From NCBI RefSeq assembly GCF_020037125.1, contig NZ_JAIQDG010000028.1, positions 101,837-165,836 on the forward strand: a stretch of DNA of 64,000 nt. Direction: 5' to 3'. Position 1 is the first letter of the stretch, and every line of letters begins with the position of its first letter. Below are positions 37,052-48,462 of the stretch, piece after piece. The stretch is from Myxococcus sp. RHSTA-1-4 (lineage in GTDB: Bacteria > Myxococcota > Myxococcia > Myxococcales > Myxococcaceae). A program made the position numbers and the translations under genes. The notes beneath the pieces are model-generated. The model saw nothing but the letters and a program-made list of their open reading frames with translations. It had not been told where the DNA came from and made no database searches.

Positions 37052-38280
37052 TCCAGCGTCCCCTGATTGAGGTAGGCGTCAGCGGACGCCTGGTAGAAGC
37101 GCGCCGGCAGCGCCTCGGGCCCGTCCACCAACTGGTCGGGCGGGAGGCGCTCGGCGCGGGAGCGCAGGGCGCGCATCAGCGGCACGGCCGCCTCGCGCGC
37201 CCCGGAGCGCTCCCGCAGAAGGGCCAGCTCCAGCAGGCCCGGCAGGTAGTCCGGAGACTGGCGCACCAGCGCCTCCAGCACGGCGGTGGCGCCCACCTCG
37301 TCTCCCTCCTCGATGCGCTCCAGCGCGGTGAGGTGGAGCCGCGAGGGCACCGGCGGCACCGCCGCGGCCACGCGCACGGGCGCGGGGACCGGCGGTGAGA
37401 TGGGGCGCAGGGCCAGCGCGGGGGCCCGGGCGCCCACGGCGGCGCGGGCACGGGGGGACGGCGCGGCGGACTCGCCGGGGCCGAGCAGGCGGAAGGCCTG
37501 CAGCTCCGGAGGCCCCTCGCGCACCATGCCCGGCGGGACACGGTCCACCTCCACGGCGCCCAGGAAGAGCAGCCCGCCCGGGTTGAGCGTGCGCGACAGC
37601 AGGGAGATGGCCGCGTCTCGCGCGGCCGGAGTGAAGTAGGTGAGCACGTTGCGGCAGAGGATGAAGTCGAAGCGGCCGAACCGCTCCGGCAGGGGCGCCA
37701 GCAGGTTGGCCTGGGCGAAGGTGGTGACGCGGCGGACGACGGGAAGGATGGTGACCTGGCGCTCCCCGGTCTCCACGTACAGGGGGAAGAGCTTCGGCGC
37801 GGACTCGCGGCGGGACCAGGTGCCGTACGTGGCGCGGCGCGCCGTCTCCAGGCTGGCCTCGTGCAGGTCCGTGCCCAGGACTTCCACGGGGAAGCCATGC
37901 GGGAGCGACGCCTGCAGGCACGCGGCCAGCGAGTAGGCCTCCTCGCCGGTGGCGCACCCCGCGCTCCAGCCGCGCAGGGCCAGCGCGCCCCGGCGCAGGG
38001 CCGCGGGCACGCCCTCGCTGGCGATGAAGCGGAAGTGCTCCGGCTGGCGGAAGAAGTACGTCTCGCCCACCAGCACCGCGCGCACCAGCGTGGTGGCCAG
38101 GGGGGACATCGGATGAATCAGCTCTCCCAGCAGGTCTCCCGAGGAGCGCCCGCGCGAAAGCTCCGCCCGCACGGCGCGCTCCACCGCCTCGGCGGAGATG
38201 GCGTCGTCGCGAAAGCCGGTGATGGCGGCCACCACCTCCCGCGCGCGGGTGAGCAGCCGCGGGTCGAGCTCTCCGCTCAT
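37048..38280 (-). CDS. cheR: CheR methyltransferase with C-terminal TPR-like extension
   Basis: The 410-residue protein has an all-alpha N-domain, the ETYFFRQPEHF motif and the SAM-binding region GWSAGCATGEEAYSLA. CRNVLTYF is the family's CRNVLIYF motif. It methylates receptor glutamates. After a long Pro/Ala/Arg-rich linker (about 265-315) comes a helical segment with TPR-like spacing, as in WspC and FrzF, which can alter methylation specificity. ATG at 38280 overlaps the stop of the REC-CheW gene as ATGA. The frame is open to 38607, but that part is a shadow. Confidence 0.92.
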   Translation of the reverse strand: MSGELDPRLLTRAREVVAAITGFRDDAISAEAVERAVRAELSRGRSSGDLLGELIHPMSPLATTLVRAVLVGETYFFRQPEHFRFIASEGVPAALRRGALALRGWSAGCATGEEAYSLAACLQASLPHGFPVEVLGTDLHEASLETARRATYGTWSRRESAPKLFPLYVETGERQVTILPVVRRVTTFAQANLLAPLPERFGRFDFILCRNVLTYFTPAARDAAISLLSRTLNPGGLLFLGAVEVDRVPPGMVREGPPELQAFRLLGPGESAAPSPRARAAVGARAPALALRPISPPVPAPVRVAAAVPPVPSRLHLTALERIEEGDEVGATAVLEALVRQSPDYLPGLLELALLRERSGAREAAVPLMRALRSRAERLPPDQLVDGPEALPARFYQASADAYLNQGTLE

Positions 38281-39143
38281 GCGCTCCGCCTGGCCTCCGC
38301 GGCCTCGAGCATCGTGGGCAGCTCCCGCAGCAGGCCGCGGGCGACGAAGACCTTCGGGTCGAGGATGGGCAGCGCGCGCCCGCCGGCCCGCAGCATGCCG
38401 ATGAGCCCCTCGCGCAGCGGGCCATGGTCGGCCCCGCCCACGCGCTCGCGCCGGTCCACGTCCGTGGCGGCGTACTCCTCCGGGTCCTTCACCGTGTCCA
38501 CCGCGAGCGCCAGCGACACGCCATCCACCTGGATGACCACCAGCATGCGCTCCACGCGCGCCAGCTTGTGCTCCACGCCCAGACGGCGCGCCACGTCCAG
38601 CACGCACAGCGCGGTGCCCCGCACCTCCACGTACTCACGCAGGTACGCGGGGCCCGTGGGCAGCGGCCGCGTCGCCGGGTGCAGCAGCACCTCGCGCACC
38701 GCGTCCAGGGGAATGGCGAACTCCAATTCGCCCACCGTCACGCGCAGCACCAGCAGCGAGCCCGTGCGGGCCCGGCGCCGCGCGCTGGCCAGCGCCTCGC
38801 CCACGGTGTGCAGCAGCTCGTCCGCGCGGAAGGGCTTGGCGAGGAACGCCTCCGCGCCCAGCCCCAGGCACGCCTCGGCGCGCGACTTCTCCGAGGAGAT
38901 GATGATGACGGGGATGTCCGTGGTGGCCGGGTCCGCCTTCATCCGCTGGAGGACCTCGTCGCCGTCCATCTCCGGCATGGACAGGTCCAGCAGCACCGCC
39001 TCCGGGCGGAGCCGCCCCACCTTGTCCAGGGCCTCGCGGCCGTTGCTGGCCGTGTGGATGGTGTAGTGGCCGGAGAGGATGGCCCGCTCCAGCGCGAGGA
39101 TGGCGTCGCTGTCGTCGACGAGCAGCAGGGACGGCAGGCTCAC
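38277..39143 (-). CDS. REC-CheW protein (reverse CheV architecture)
   Basis: The 288-residue protein has a receiver at residues 1-125 (LLLVDDSDAILALE, Asp in LLDLSMPEMDG, Lys in FLAKPFRADEL) followed by a CheW domain at about 130-285 (VLRVTVGELEFAIPLDAVREVL). Standard CheV proteins have the opposite order, CheW then REC. It may tune receptor-kinase coupling by phosphorylation. The start is GTG at 39143, 5 bases after the preceding regulator gene; its stop overlaps the cheR start. Confidence 0.9.
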   Translation of the reverse strand: MSLPSLLLVDDSDAILALERAILSGHYTIHTASNGREALDKVGRLRPEAVLLDLSMPEMDGDEVLQRMKADPATTDIPVIIISSEKSRAEACLGLGAEAFLAKPFRADELLHTVGEALASARRRARTGSLLVLRVTVGELEFAIPLDAVREVLLHPATRPLPTGPAYLREYVEVRGTALCVLDVARRLGVEHKLARVERMLVVIQVDGVSLALAVDTVKDPEEYAATDVDRRERVGGADHGPLREGLIGMLRAGGRALPILDPKVFVARGLLRELPTMLEAAEARRSA

Positions 39144-39148
39144 GGATG

Positions 39149-39535
39149 TCAGGCCTTGGAGAGGAACTGGCGGACCGTTTCCGTCAGCTCGTGGTGGGAC
39201 ACCGGCTTCTGGATGAAGGCGTTGGCGCCGGCCTCGGTGCCCTTCTGGCGCAGGTCCGTGTTCTTCTCCGCCGTCAGCAGGAGGATGGGCACCGAGCGCA
39301 CCTGGGGCATCTGGCTGGCACGCACCTCCTTCACGAAGGTGATGCCGTCCATGCCGGGCATGTTGATGTCCGCGATGACGAGGCTCACCGGGACCAGCCG
39401 GAGGATCTGCAGAGCCCGGGTCGCGTCGTCCGCCTCGACGGTCGAGACCTTGAGGTTCATCAGGTAGATCTTGACGATGTTGCGAACCGTCGGGCTGTCA
39501 TCCACCAGCAAGACGTTGGTGCTGTGGGTCGTCAC
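39149..39535 (-). CDS. CheY-like single-domain response regulator, first gene of the che operon
   Basis: The 128-residue product is one receiver domain: VLLVDDSPTVRNIVK, Asp in VIADINMPGMDG, Thr in ILLLTAEK and Lys in FIQKPVSHHEL. No output domain is attached, so it should be a diffusible target of CheA. GTG at 39535 is chosen because AGGAG lies upstream and because the domain starts eight residues later. The frame stays open to 39862 but overlaps other features. It is closely related in sequence to the regulator at 57900 (shared KIYLM and KPVS segments). Confidence 0.9.
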   Translation of the reverse strand: MTTHSTNVLLVDDSPTVRNIVKIYLMNLKVSTVEADDATRALQILRLVPVSLVIADINMPGMDGITFVKEVRASQMPQVRSVPILLLTAEKNTDLRQKGTEAGANAFIQKPVSHHELTETVRQFLSKA

Positions 39536-39602
39536 TGTGATGCGGCTCCTCACGCAGGCCCGCGTCGGTGCGGGAGGCCCCTGCGAAACGTTCAAGACTC
39601 TA

Positions 39603-39621
39603 CCGTGAGGACCCCTCACGG
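39603..39621. promoter_or_regulatory. perfect 8-base dyad in the che operon leader
   Basis: CCGTGAGG at 39603-39610 and CCTCACGG at 39614-39621 are perfect reverse complements with a 3-base centre. It lies 68 bases before the first che gene. It could be an operator, or a hairpin in the leader RNA. The function is not known. Confidence 0.35.
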
Positions 39622-39676
39622 GAGAAGTTGGGCGGATCCCGCCCGGTATGGGAGCGGGCAGGCAGGTGTGTGATGA

Positions 39677-39696
39677 CCCCGGGATCATTCCCGGGG
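39677..39696 (-). terminator. possible terminator of the enoyl-ACP reductase gene
   Basis: CCCCGGG and CCCGGGG form a 7-pair GC stem around a 6-base loop ATCATT, 18 bases past the reductase stop codon. There is no T-run after it on the minus strand, so termination would have to be weak or assisted by Rho. The hairpin could also lie in the che promoter region. Confidence 0.4.
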
Positions 39697-39713
39697 CCCC
39701 GGCGGGAGGGCGC

Positions 39714-40547
39714 CTACCCGGCCGCCGGTTTGGTGGCCGCGGCGGAAGATTCCGCGGACTCGGCCTCGGGGTCCACCGGGGGCGCACCCACCGCGTGGTA
39801 GCCGCCGTCCACGTGGACCATCTCCCCCGTGGTGGAGGGGAGCCAGTCCGACAGGAGGGCACATGCCGTCCGGGCCACCATGTCGTGGCTGTCCTTCGCG
39901 CTCCAGCCCAGCGGCGCCTGGCGGCCCCAGCCCTGCTCCAGCGCCTTGAAGCCCGGGATGCCCTTGGCGGCGATGGTGGCCAGCGGGCCCGCCGCCAGCG
40001 CGTTGACGCGGATGCCCTTGGGGCCCAGGTCTCGTGCCAGGTAGCGCACCGTGGCCTCCAGGGCCGCCTTGCACACGCCCATCCAGTCGTAGATGGGCCA
40101 GGCGATGCGGTTGTCGAAGTCCAGCGTGACGATGGAGCCGCCCTGCGTCATCAGGGGCAGGCAGGCCACCGCCAGCTCCTTGAGGGAGAAGGCGGAGATG
40201 CGGAACGCCGTCTGCACGCTCTCCCAGGGGGTGTTGAGGAAGTTGCCGCCCAGCGCGTCCTCGGGGGCGTAGGCGATGGAGTGCAGCACGCCGTCCACCC
40301 GGTCCCACCGCTGGCGCAGCGACTCCGTCAACGCCGTGAAGTGGGCGGGGTTGGTGACGTCCAGTTCCAGCACCTCCAGGCCGGGCTTGAGCCGCTTCGC
40401 GCTCCGGTCGGTCAGGGACTTGGCCCGGCCGAACCCGGTCAGGAGGATATCGGCGCCCTGTGCGAGCGCGTGCTCGGCGATGCCGTAGGCGAGGGACTGG
40501 GGTGTCAGCACCCCGGTGATGAGTAGCTTCTTGCCCTGGAGCAGCAT
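39714..40547 (-). CDS. fabI: enoyl-ACP reductase of the InhA-like type
   Basis: The 277-residue SDR-fold enzyme should reduce the enoyl-ACP double bond with NADH in fatty acid elongation. Features are LLITGVLTPQSLAYGIA at the N-terminus, HSIAYAPEDALGG, then GGSIVTLDFDNRIAWPIYDWM with the catalytic Tyr, and the Lys in GVCKAALEA. The segment GWGRQAPLGWSAKD and ALLSDWLPSTTGE match the mycobacterial InhA branch better than proteobacterial FabI. An Ala/Glu/Pro-rich tail of about 22 residues is extra. It is divergent from sucA with 206 bases between. Confidence 0.92.
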   Translation of the reverse strand: MLLQGKKLLITGVLTPQSLAYGIAEHALAQGADILLTGFGRAKSLTDRSAKRLKPGLEVLELDVTNPAHFTALTESLRQRWDRVDGVLHSIAYAPEDALGGNFLNTPWESVQTAFRISAFSLKELAVACLPLMTQGGSIVTLDFDNRIAWPIYDWMGVCKAALEATVRYLARDLGPKGIRVNALAAGPLATIAAKGIPGFKALEQGWGRQAPLGWSAKDSHDMVARTACALLSDWLPSTTGEMVHVDGGYHAVGAPPVDPEAESAESSAAATKPAAG

Positions 40548-40753
40548 GTGAGGCGGCCTCGTCGGAAGGGAGTGAGGGAAGCGCGCTGTCTACCACTGCT
40601 GCCCGCTGAACCGGGTGAAGTTGCGCTCACGTGGCGCATGAATCCACCTGTTCCCCTTTGAGCGGTCCGTCCCCCGGGCGGCCTGGGGAGCTTAACAAGA
40701 TACGGCGAAAAAACCCCATCGGGGCGCCCTTCCCAGTAAAAGACGACACCGCC

Positions 40754-43625
<2,872 letters not shown>

Positions 43626-43636
<11 letters not shown>

Positions 43637-44846
43637 ACTGAAAGTGCCCCCCCTGGGCGAGTCCATCACCGAGGCCGTCGTCGGAAAGTGGAACAAGAAG
43701 ATGGGTGACGCGGTCTCCGCCGACGAGCCTCTCGTCGTGCTGGAGACGGACAAGGTCACCATCGACGTGCCCGCTCCCACCGCCGGCTCCCTGGCCAGCA
43801 TCTCCTTCAAGGAGGGCGACAAGGTCCGCGTGGGCGAGGTGCTGGGCCTCATCGAGGCCGGTGCCGGCGCCGCCGCCGCGAAGCCCGCGGCCGCCGCCGC
43901 GCCCGCCCCGGCGCCCGCTCCCGCCGCCGCCGCTCCGGCCGAGGCCGGCGTGGACGCGCGCATGACGCCCACCGCGCGCAAGGTGGCCGAGGAGAACCGG
44001 GTGGACCTCTCCCTGGTGAAGGGCACCGGCGCCGGTGGCCGCATCACCAAGGAGGACGTGCTCGGTCAGCTCAACCGTCCGGCCGCTCCCGCCCCCGTCC
44101 AGGCGCCCGCCGCCCCGGCGGTGCCCGCGGGCCCGCGCCCCAACGCCGCGCGCGAGGAGCGCGTGCGCATGACGCCGCTGCGCAAGCGCGTGGCCGAGCG
44201 CCTCATCCAGGCGCAGTCCACCGCCGCCATGCTCACCACCTTCAACGAGGTGGACATGGGCGAGGTGATGGCCCTGCGCAAGAAGTACAACGAGAAGTTC
44301 CAGACGAAGCACGGCGTGAAGCTGGGCTTCATGAGCTTCTTCATCCGCGCGTCCGTCGAGGCCCTCAAGGCCTTCCCGCAAATCAACGCGGAGATTGACG
44401 GCGAGGACGTCATCTTCAAGCACTACTACGACATCGGCGTGGCCGTGAGCGGCAGCCGCGGCCTGGTGGTGCCGGTGGTGCGCAACGCGGACAAGCTGGG
44501 CCTGGCGGACCTGGAGAAGACCGTGGGTGACTACGGCACCCGCGCCCGCAACGACAAGCTGGGCCTGGCGGACCTGCAGGGCGGCACGTTCACGATTACG
44601 AACGGCGGCATCTTCGGCTCCATGCTGTCCACGCCCATCCTCAACCCGCCGCAGACGGGCATCCTGGGCATGCACAACATCGTCGAGCGCCCCGTGGTGC
44701 GCGACGGCCAGATTGTCATCCGGCCCATCATGTACCTGGCCCTCACGTACGACCACCGGCTGGTGGACGGCCGCGAGGCCGTGCAGTTCCTCGTGCGCGT
44801 GAAGGAGTGCATCGAGGACCCCGAGCGGCTGCTGCTCGAGGTCTGA
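43626..44846 (+). CDS. sucB: dihydrolipoyl succinyltransferase (E2)
   Basis: The 406-residue E2 has one lipoyl domain (Lys in ETDKVTIDVPAP), an Ala/Pro-rich linker and a peripheral-subunit-binding domain (TPTARKVAEENRVDLSLVKG). The catalytic domain ends with LTYDHRLVDGREAVQFL, which carries the active-site His and Asp. It passes the succinyl group from E1 to CoA. The start lies inside the end of sucA (11-base overlap), so the two are translationally coupled. No lpd (E3) gene follows. Confidence 0.97.
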
Positions 44847-44875
44847 CGCGCCACGGCGTCACCCAGACTGACGAC

Positions 44876-44936
44876 TCCCGGGCTCATCACAACCCGGGAA
44901 TTCCGGGCGGCCGGCTGGACTTCCAGCCGGCCGTTT
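44876..44936 (+). terminator. two hairpins after sucB, the second terminator-like
   Basis: TCCCGGG and CCCGGGA (44876-44899) form a 7-pair stem. Just after, CGGCCGGCTGG and CCAGCCGGCCG (44908-44933) form a perfect 11-pair stem with a 4-base loop, followed by TTTC. The second should terminate the sucAB transcript, although the T-run is short. Confidence 0.75.
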
Positions 44937-45024
44937 CACTACAAATGGTGCGTCTCCCGGTAGTCGGGGGGCGGGAAGAACAGGCGGCGTCCACGATGCC
45001 GCCCCGTCAGACTGAGGAAGTGCA

Positions 45025-45231
45025 ATGGCAACTGGTACCGTGAAGTGGTTCAACGACGCGAAGGGCTTCGGCTTCATCACCCAGGACGGCGGTGGTGAGG
45101 ACGTGTTCTGCCACCACTCGGCCATCAACATGGATGGCTTCCGCACGCTGGCCGAGGGCCAGAAGGTGGAGTTCGAGGTCACCCGTGGCCCCAAGGGCCT
45201 GCAGGCGCAGAACGTCCGCGCCCTGGGGTAA
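45025..45231 (+). CDS. cold-shock protein (CspA family)
   Basis: The 68-residue single CSD protein has the RNP1 motif KGFGFIT and RNP2 DVFCHHSAI. It binds single-stranded RNA or DNA and melts RNA structures at low temperature or in stress. The FCHHSAI variant has Cys and His in place of the usual FVHHSAI. GAGGAAG lies 5 bases before the ATG. About 90 bases of leader may lie between the sucB terminator and this gene. A strong terminator follows. Confidence 0.96.
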   Translation: MATGTVKWFNDAKGFGFITQDGGGEDVFCHHSAINMDGFRTLAEGQKVEFEVTRGPKGLQAQNVRALG

Positions 45232-45272
45232 CGCGTCCGTCCGCCACTCCTCACGGACTGGCAGATGAAACA

Positions 45273-45312
45273 GAGGCCCGGCCCCCACTCCAGGGACCGG
45301 GCCTCTTGCTTT
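45273..45312 (+). terminator. intrinsic terminator after the cold-shock gene
   Basis: GAGGCCCGG and CCGGGCCTC pair perfectly, extended by CCC with GGG after one mismatch, around a loop of about 7 bases. TTGCTTT follows. It lies between two convergent genes, so it may also stop transcripts of the S9 peptidase gene from the other side. Confidence 0.87.
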
Positions 45313-45341
45313 CCAGGCGGTGGCCTGAAGGGCGCGAGCGG

Positions 45342-47555
45342 CTACAAGTTGCGCTTGAAGTGGTCCATGACGCGCTCCCACTGGCGCTCGGTGACGACGG
45401 GGTCGGGCACCATGTGCGTCAGGCCGCTGAGGGGCAGCAGCTCATGCGGCTTGCCGGCGCGGAAGAGCGCGTCCGACAGCTTCAGCGTGTGGAAGAAGTA
45501 CACGTTGTCGTCGGCGGTGCCGTGGATGAGCAGCAGCTTGCCCATGGGCTTGTCCTGCTTCGCGTACGTCAGGAGGGAGCTCTTCTCGTACGCCTCGGGG
45601 CGCTCCTGGGGCAGGCCGAGGTAGCGCTCGGTGTAGTGGGTGTCGTAGTCGAGCCAGTCCACCACCGGGGCGCCGGCCACCGCGGCCTTGAAGACGTCCG
45701 GGCGCTTGAGGACGGCCAGCGCGGCCATGTAGCCGCCGAAGCTCCAGCCCTCGATGCCCACGCGGTTGAGGTCGATTTCGGGCAGCTCCTTCGCCAGCTC
45801 CTGGATGGCGGCGGCCTGGTCCTCAATCGTCACGCCGGCGAAGTCGTACTTCACCGCGCGCTCCCAGGCGGCGTCACGCAGCGGGGTGCCGCGCCCGTCG
45901 AACTTCACGACGATGAAGCCCTGGTCCGCCATCCACTGCGCCATCAGGTGGGCGGCCATGTTCTGGTAGACGACGGTGGTGGTGGGGCCGCCGTACACCT
46001 CGACGATGACGGGCAGCTTCTGGCCCTTCTTGAAGTCGCGCGGGCGGGTGATGGAGGCCCAGAACTTCCGCGGGCCCACCTGGCGCACCTCGGTGTTGGG
46101 CGTGAAGGGCGGCTCCTGGGCGATTTCCGGCAGCTCGCCCAGGCGGGTGCCGTCGGAGCGATGCACGGAGACCTTCGTCATCGACTTCGGGCCCGAGGTG
46201 TTGAACACCACCAGCCCGCCGTGCTTGGAGACGAGGCCGCCCTCGGTGGCGGGGCCGGTGCCGCCGAGGGACAGCTTCTCCGGGGCGCCGCCGTCCTTCA
46301 CGCGCCACAGGTAGCTCTCGGTGGGGTTGGGGCCGCCGTTGAAGTAGAGCGTGCGCTCCTTCTGGACGAAGCCCGCCACCATGCGGAAGCCCGCGTCCGG
46401 CTTCACCACGCTGCGCTCCAGGGAGCCGTCCGCCTTGCGCAGCTCCACCTCGGGGCCGCCGTTGCGCTCGGTGTACCAGAGGAAGCCGCTGCCATCCTCC
46501 AGCCACAGCGGGAAGGCCTGCTCCAGGTTGAGCCAGGCGTCGTCCTTCTCCGTCAGCAGCTCGCGCGTCTTGCCGGTGCGCGGGTCCACCGCGAGGAGCT
46601 TCTCCTCCGTCTGGGTGCGGTTCTGCACCAGGATGGTGAGCGGGCCGCCCTTGGGCCACACGACGGTGGCGAGGTACGGGTACTTCTCCGCGTCCCAGGC
46701 CACCCACGTCGTCTTCCCGCCCGCCGCGGGGATGACGCCCAGGCGCACCTTCGCGTTGGCCTTGCCCGGGCGCGGGTACGGGAACTCCTCGCCGCCCCGC
46801 TCGGGGTGCATGACGTCGACGATGGTGAGCTTCTCCACCTCGGAGGTGTCGGACTCCGTGTAGGCGAAGGACTTCGCGTCCGGGCTCCACCAGTAGCCGG
46901 AGAAGCGGCTCATCTCCTCCTGGGCCACGAACTCGGCCAGGCCGTGCGTCTTCGTCGCGGTGCCGCCCCGGGTGACGCGCTGCTCCTGATTGGCGGCGAC
47001 GTCGATGCGGTAGACGTCGTGCTCGCGCACGTAGCCCACCTGCTTGCCGTCCGGGGAGAACTTCGGGTCCAGCGTGCCGGGGCCCGTCTTCAGCTCCGTC
47101 ACCTTGCCCGAGGCGCGCTCCACCACGTAGAGGCGGCCGGACAAGGGCACCAGGAGGCGGGTGCCGTCCTCGGAAATCTGGAAGCCGGTGAAGCCCCTGG
47201 CGCTGACGCGCATGCGCTCACGGCGGGCCTTCTCCTCGGGGGTGAGCGTCTCCTCGGCGCCCTTGAGGATGGCCTCGGGGGTGAGCAGCTCCTTCGCCTG
47301 CCCGGACTCCACGTCGAAGGCGTACAGCATCTGGACGTTGGAGGTGGGGGTGGTGCGGAGGAAGAGGACGGACTTCTCGTCGGGGGTGATGCGCACGCCC
47401 ACGGGGCGGCCGCTCATGAAGCGGCGCGTCTCCGAGTACTGGCGCAGGAAGGTGTCTGGCTTGCGCTGCGTCTGGGACATGGGTGGGGGCTTCAGCTCCT
47501 GGGCGAATGCGGGGGCGCTCATGAGGATGAGCGCGGCGGTGAGGACCTGGCGCAT
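45342..47555 (-). CDS. secreted S9-family prolyl oligopeptidase/DPP IV-like peptidase
   Basis: The 737-residue protein starts with a Sec signal peptide (MRQVLTAALILMSAPAFA), so it acts in the envelope or outside. A beta-propeller of WSPD- and FSPDGKQVGYV-like blades makes up about two-thirds. The C-terminal alpha/beta hydrolase domain has Ser in GWSFGGYM, Asp in HGTADDNVYF and His in GLTHMVPD. It should cut peptides after proline or related residues. ATG at 47555 is chosen because it begins the signal peptide; a GTG at 47594 would add 13 residues and has a better ribosome site, so the start is uncertain. Confidence 0.92.
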   Translation of the reverse strand: MRQVLTAALILMSAPAFAQELKPPPMSQTQRKPDTFLRQYSETRRFMSGRPVGVRITPDEKSVLFLRTTPTSNVQMLYAFDVESGQAKELLTPEAILKGAEETLTPEEKARRERMRVSARGFTGFQISEDGTRLLVPLSGRLYVVERASGKVTELKTGPGTLDPKFSPDGKQVGYVREHDVYRIDVAANQEQRVTRGGTATKTHGLAEFVAQEEMSRFSGYWWSPDAKSFAYTESDTSEVEKLTIVDVMHPERGGEEFPYPRPGKANAKVRLGVIPAAGGKTTWVAWDAEKYPYLATVVWPKGGPLTILVQNRTQTEEKLLAVDPRTGKTRELLTEKDDAWLNLEQAFPLWLEDGSGFLWYTERNGGPEVELRKADGSLERSVVKPDAGFRMVAGFVQKERTLYFNGGPNPTESYLWRVKDGGAPEKLSLGGTGPATEGGLVSKHGGLVVFNTSGPKSMTKVSVHRSDGTRLGELPEIAQEPPFTPNTEVRQVGPRKFWASITRPRDFKKGQKLPVIVEVYGGPTTTVVYQNMAAHLMAQWMADQGFIVVKFDGRGTPLRDAAWERAVKYDFAGVTIEDQAAAIQELAKELPEIDLNRVGIEGWSFGGYMAALAVLKRPDVFKAAVAGAPVVDWLDYDTHYTERYLGLPQERPEAYEKSSLLTYAKQDKPMGKLLLIHGTADDNVYFFHTLKLSDALFRAGKPHELLPLSGLTHMVPDPVVTERQWERVMDHFKRNL

Positions 47556-47673
47556 GCGTAGTCGAATACCCGCTGGGGGCGGGTCTCCTTTCACTGAAAG
47601 GTGCGGGGAAGCCTACACTCGGCCGCCACGCGGCCCGAGCAAACGCCGGGCGGGCGGGAGGATTCCCGAGGAC

Positions 47674-48450
47674 ATGGATATGGAAGACGACTCCCCGAGC
47701 CACCTGCGGCTGGCCGGGGTCATCCGGCTGGGACTGGGCGGCGGGCGCGGCCCGGCGGACGCGTATGTCTTCGACCCGCACCGGCTCGCCCTGCCCTCCT
47801 GGGCCTTCGCGCTCGGAGCGTCCGGGCCCCCCGCCCTGCTGGTGACGCTGGACCGGCACCTGGACACGGTGGTGCCCCAGCGGCTGGAGGCGGTACCGGA
47901 CCGCTCGGCGGGGCTGAAGGCCCTGGACGAGCACGCGCGCTGGGCGCTGGACGTGCGCAACTACGACCACATCCTCGCGGCCATGGAGGCGGGGCTGGTG
48001 GGAGACGCGCTGCTGGTGGCGCGGGCCCGGCCGCGAGGCGCCTTCGCGGGCGACACCTACGTGGACACGCGGGGCCGGCCGCACCGGCTGGTGGTGGTGT
48101 CCACGGTGGACCGGGCCGCCGAGGCGTGGAGCCACCCCGCCCCGGGTGACGCGGTGCGGGACGTGCTGGACGCCGCGCCCCGGGTGCTGCTGGACGTGGA
48201 CCTGGACTGCTTCACGTCGCTGAGCGACGCGGACCCGACGACGGTGCTGCCGTGGCCCCGGAGCATCATCCGCGAGTTCCTGCTGCCGGAGGGCTCGGAG
48301 CCCTTCTGGGACGCGGTGCTGCGGAAGACGGTGGCGCTGACGCTGGCGCGCGAGCCGCACCACTGCGGTGGGCTGCTGGCCTCCGGGGAGCTGTTCCGCG
48401 ACGTGGCGGAGGTGCTGTTCCGCGAGCTGCTGCGCACCGAGCCGCCGTGA
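47674..48450 (+). CDS. UPF0489 family protein (arginase-like fold)
   Basis: The 258-residue protein has LVTLDRHLDTV near residue 58 and RVLLDVDLDCFTSL near residue 176, plus PWPRSIIREFL. These Asp/His-rich motifs resemble the metal-binding motifs of arginases/deacetylases and match the UPF0489 (C5orf22) family, whose reaction is unknown. It may be a metal-dependent hydrolase. ATG at 47674 or the next ATG at 47680 is the start. It lies between the convergent and divergent neighbours and seems to be transcribed alone. Confidence 0.7.
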   Translation: MDMEDDSPSHLRLAGVIRLGLGGGRGPADAYVFDPHRLALPSWAFALGASGPPALLVTLDRHLDTVVPQRLEAVPDRSAGLKALDEHARWALDVRNYDHILAAMEAGLVGDALLVARARPRGAFAGDTYVDTRGRPHRLVVVSTVDRAAEAWSHPAPGDAVRDVLDAAPRVLLDVDLDCFTSLSDADPTTVLPWPRSIIREFLLPEGSEPFWDAVLRKTVALTLAREPHHCGGLLASGELFRDVAEVLFRELLRTEPP

Positions 48451-48462
48451 GCGCGGGAGCGG

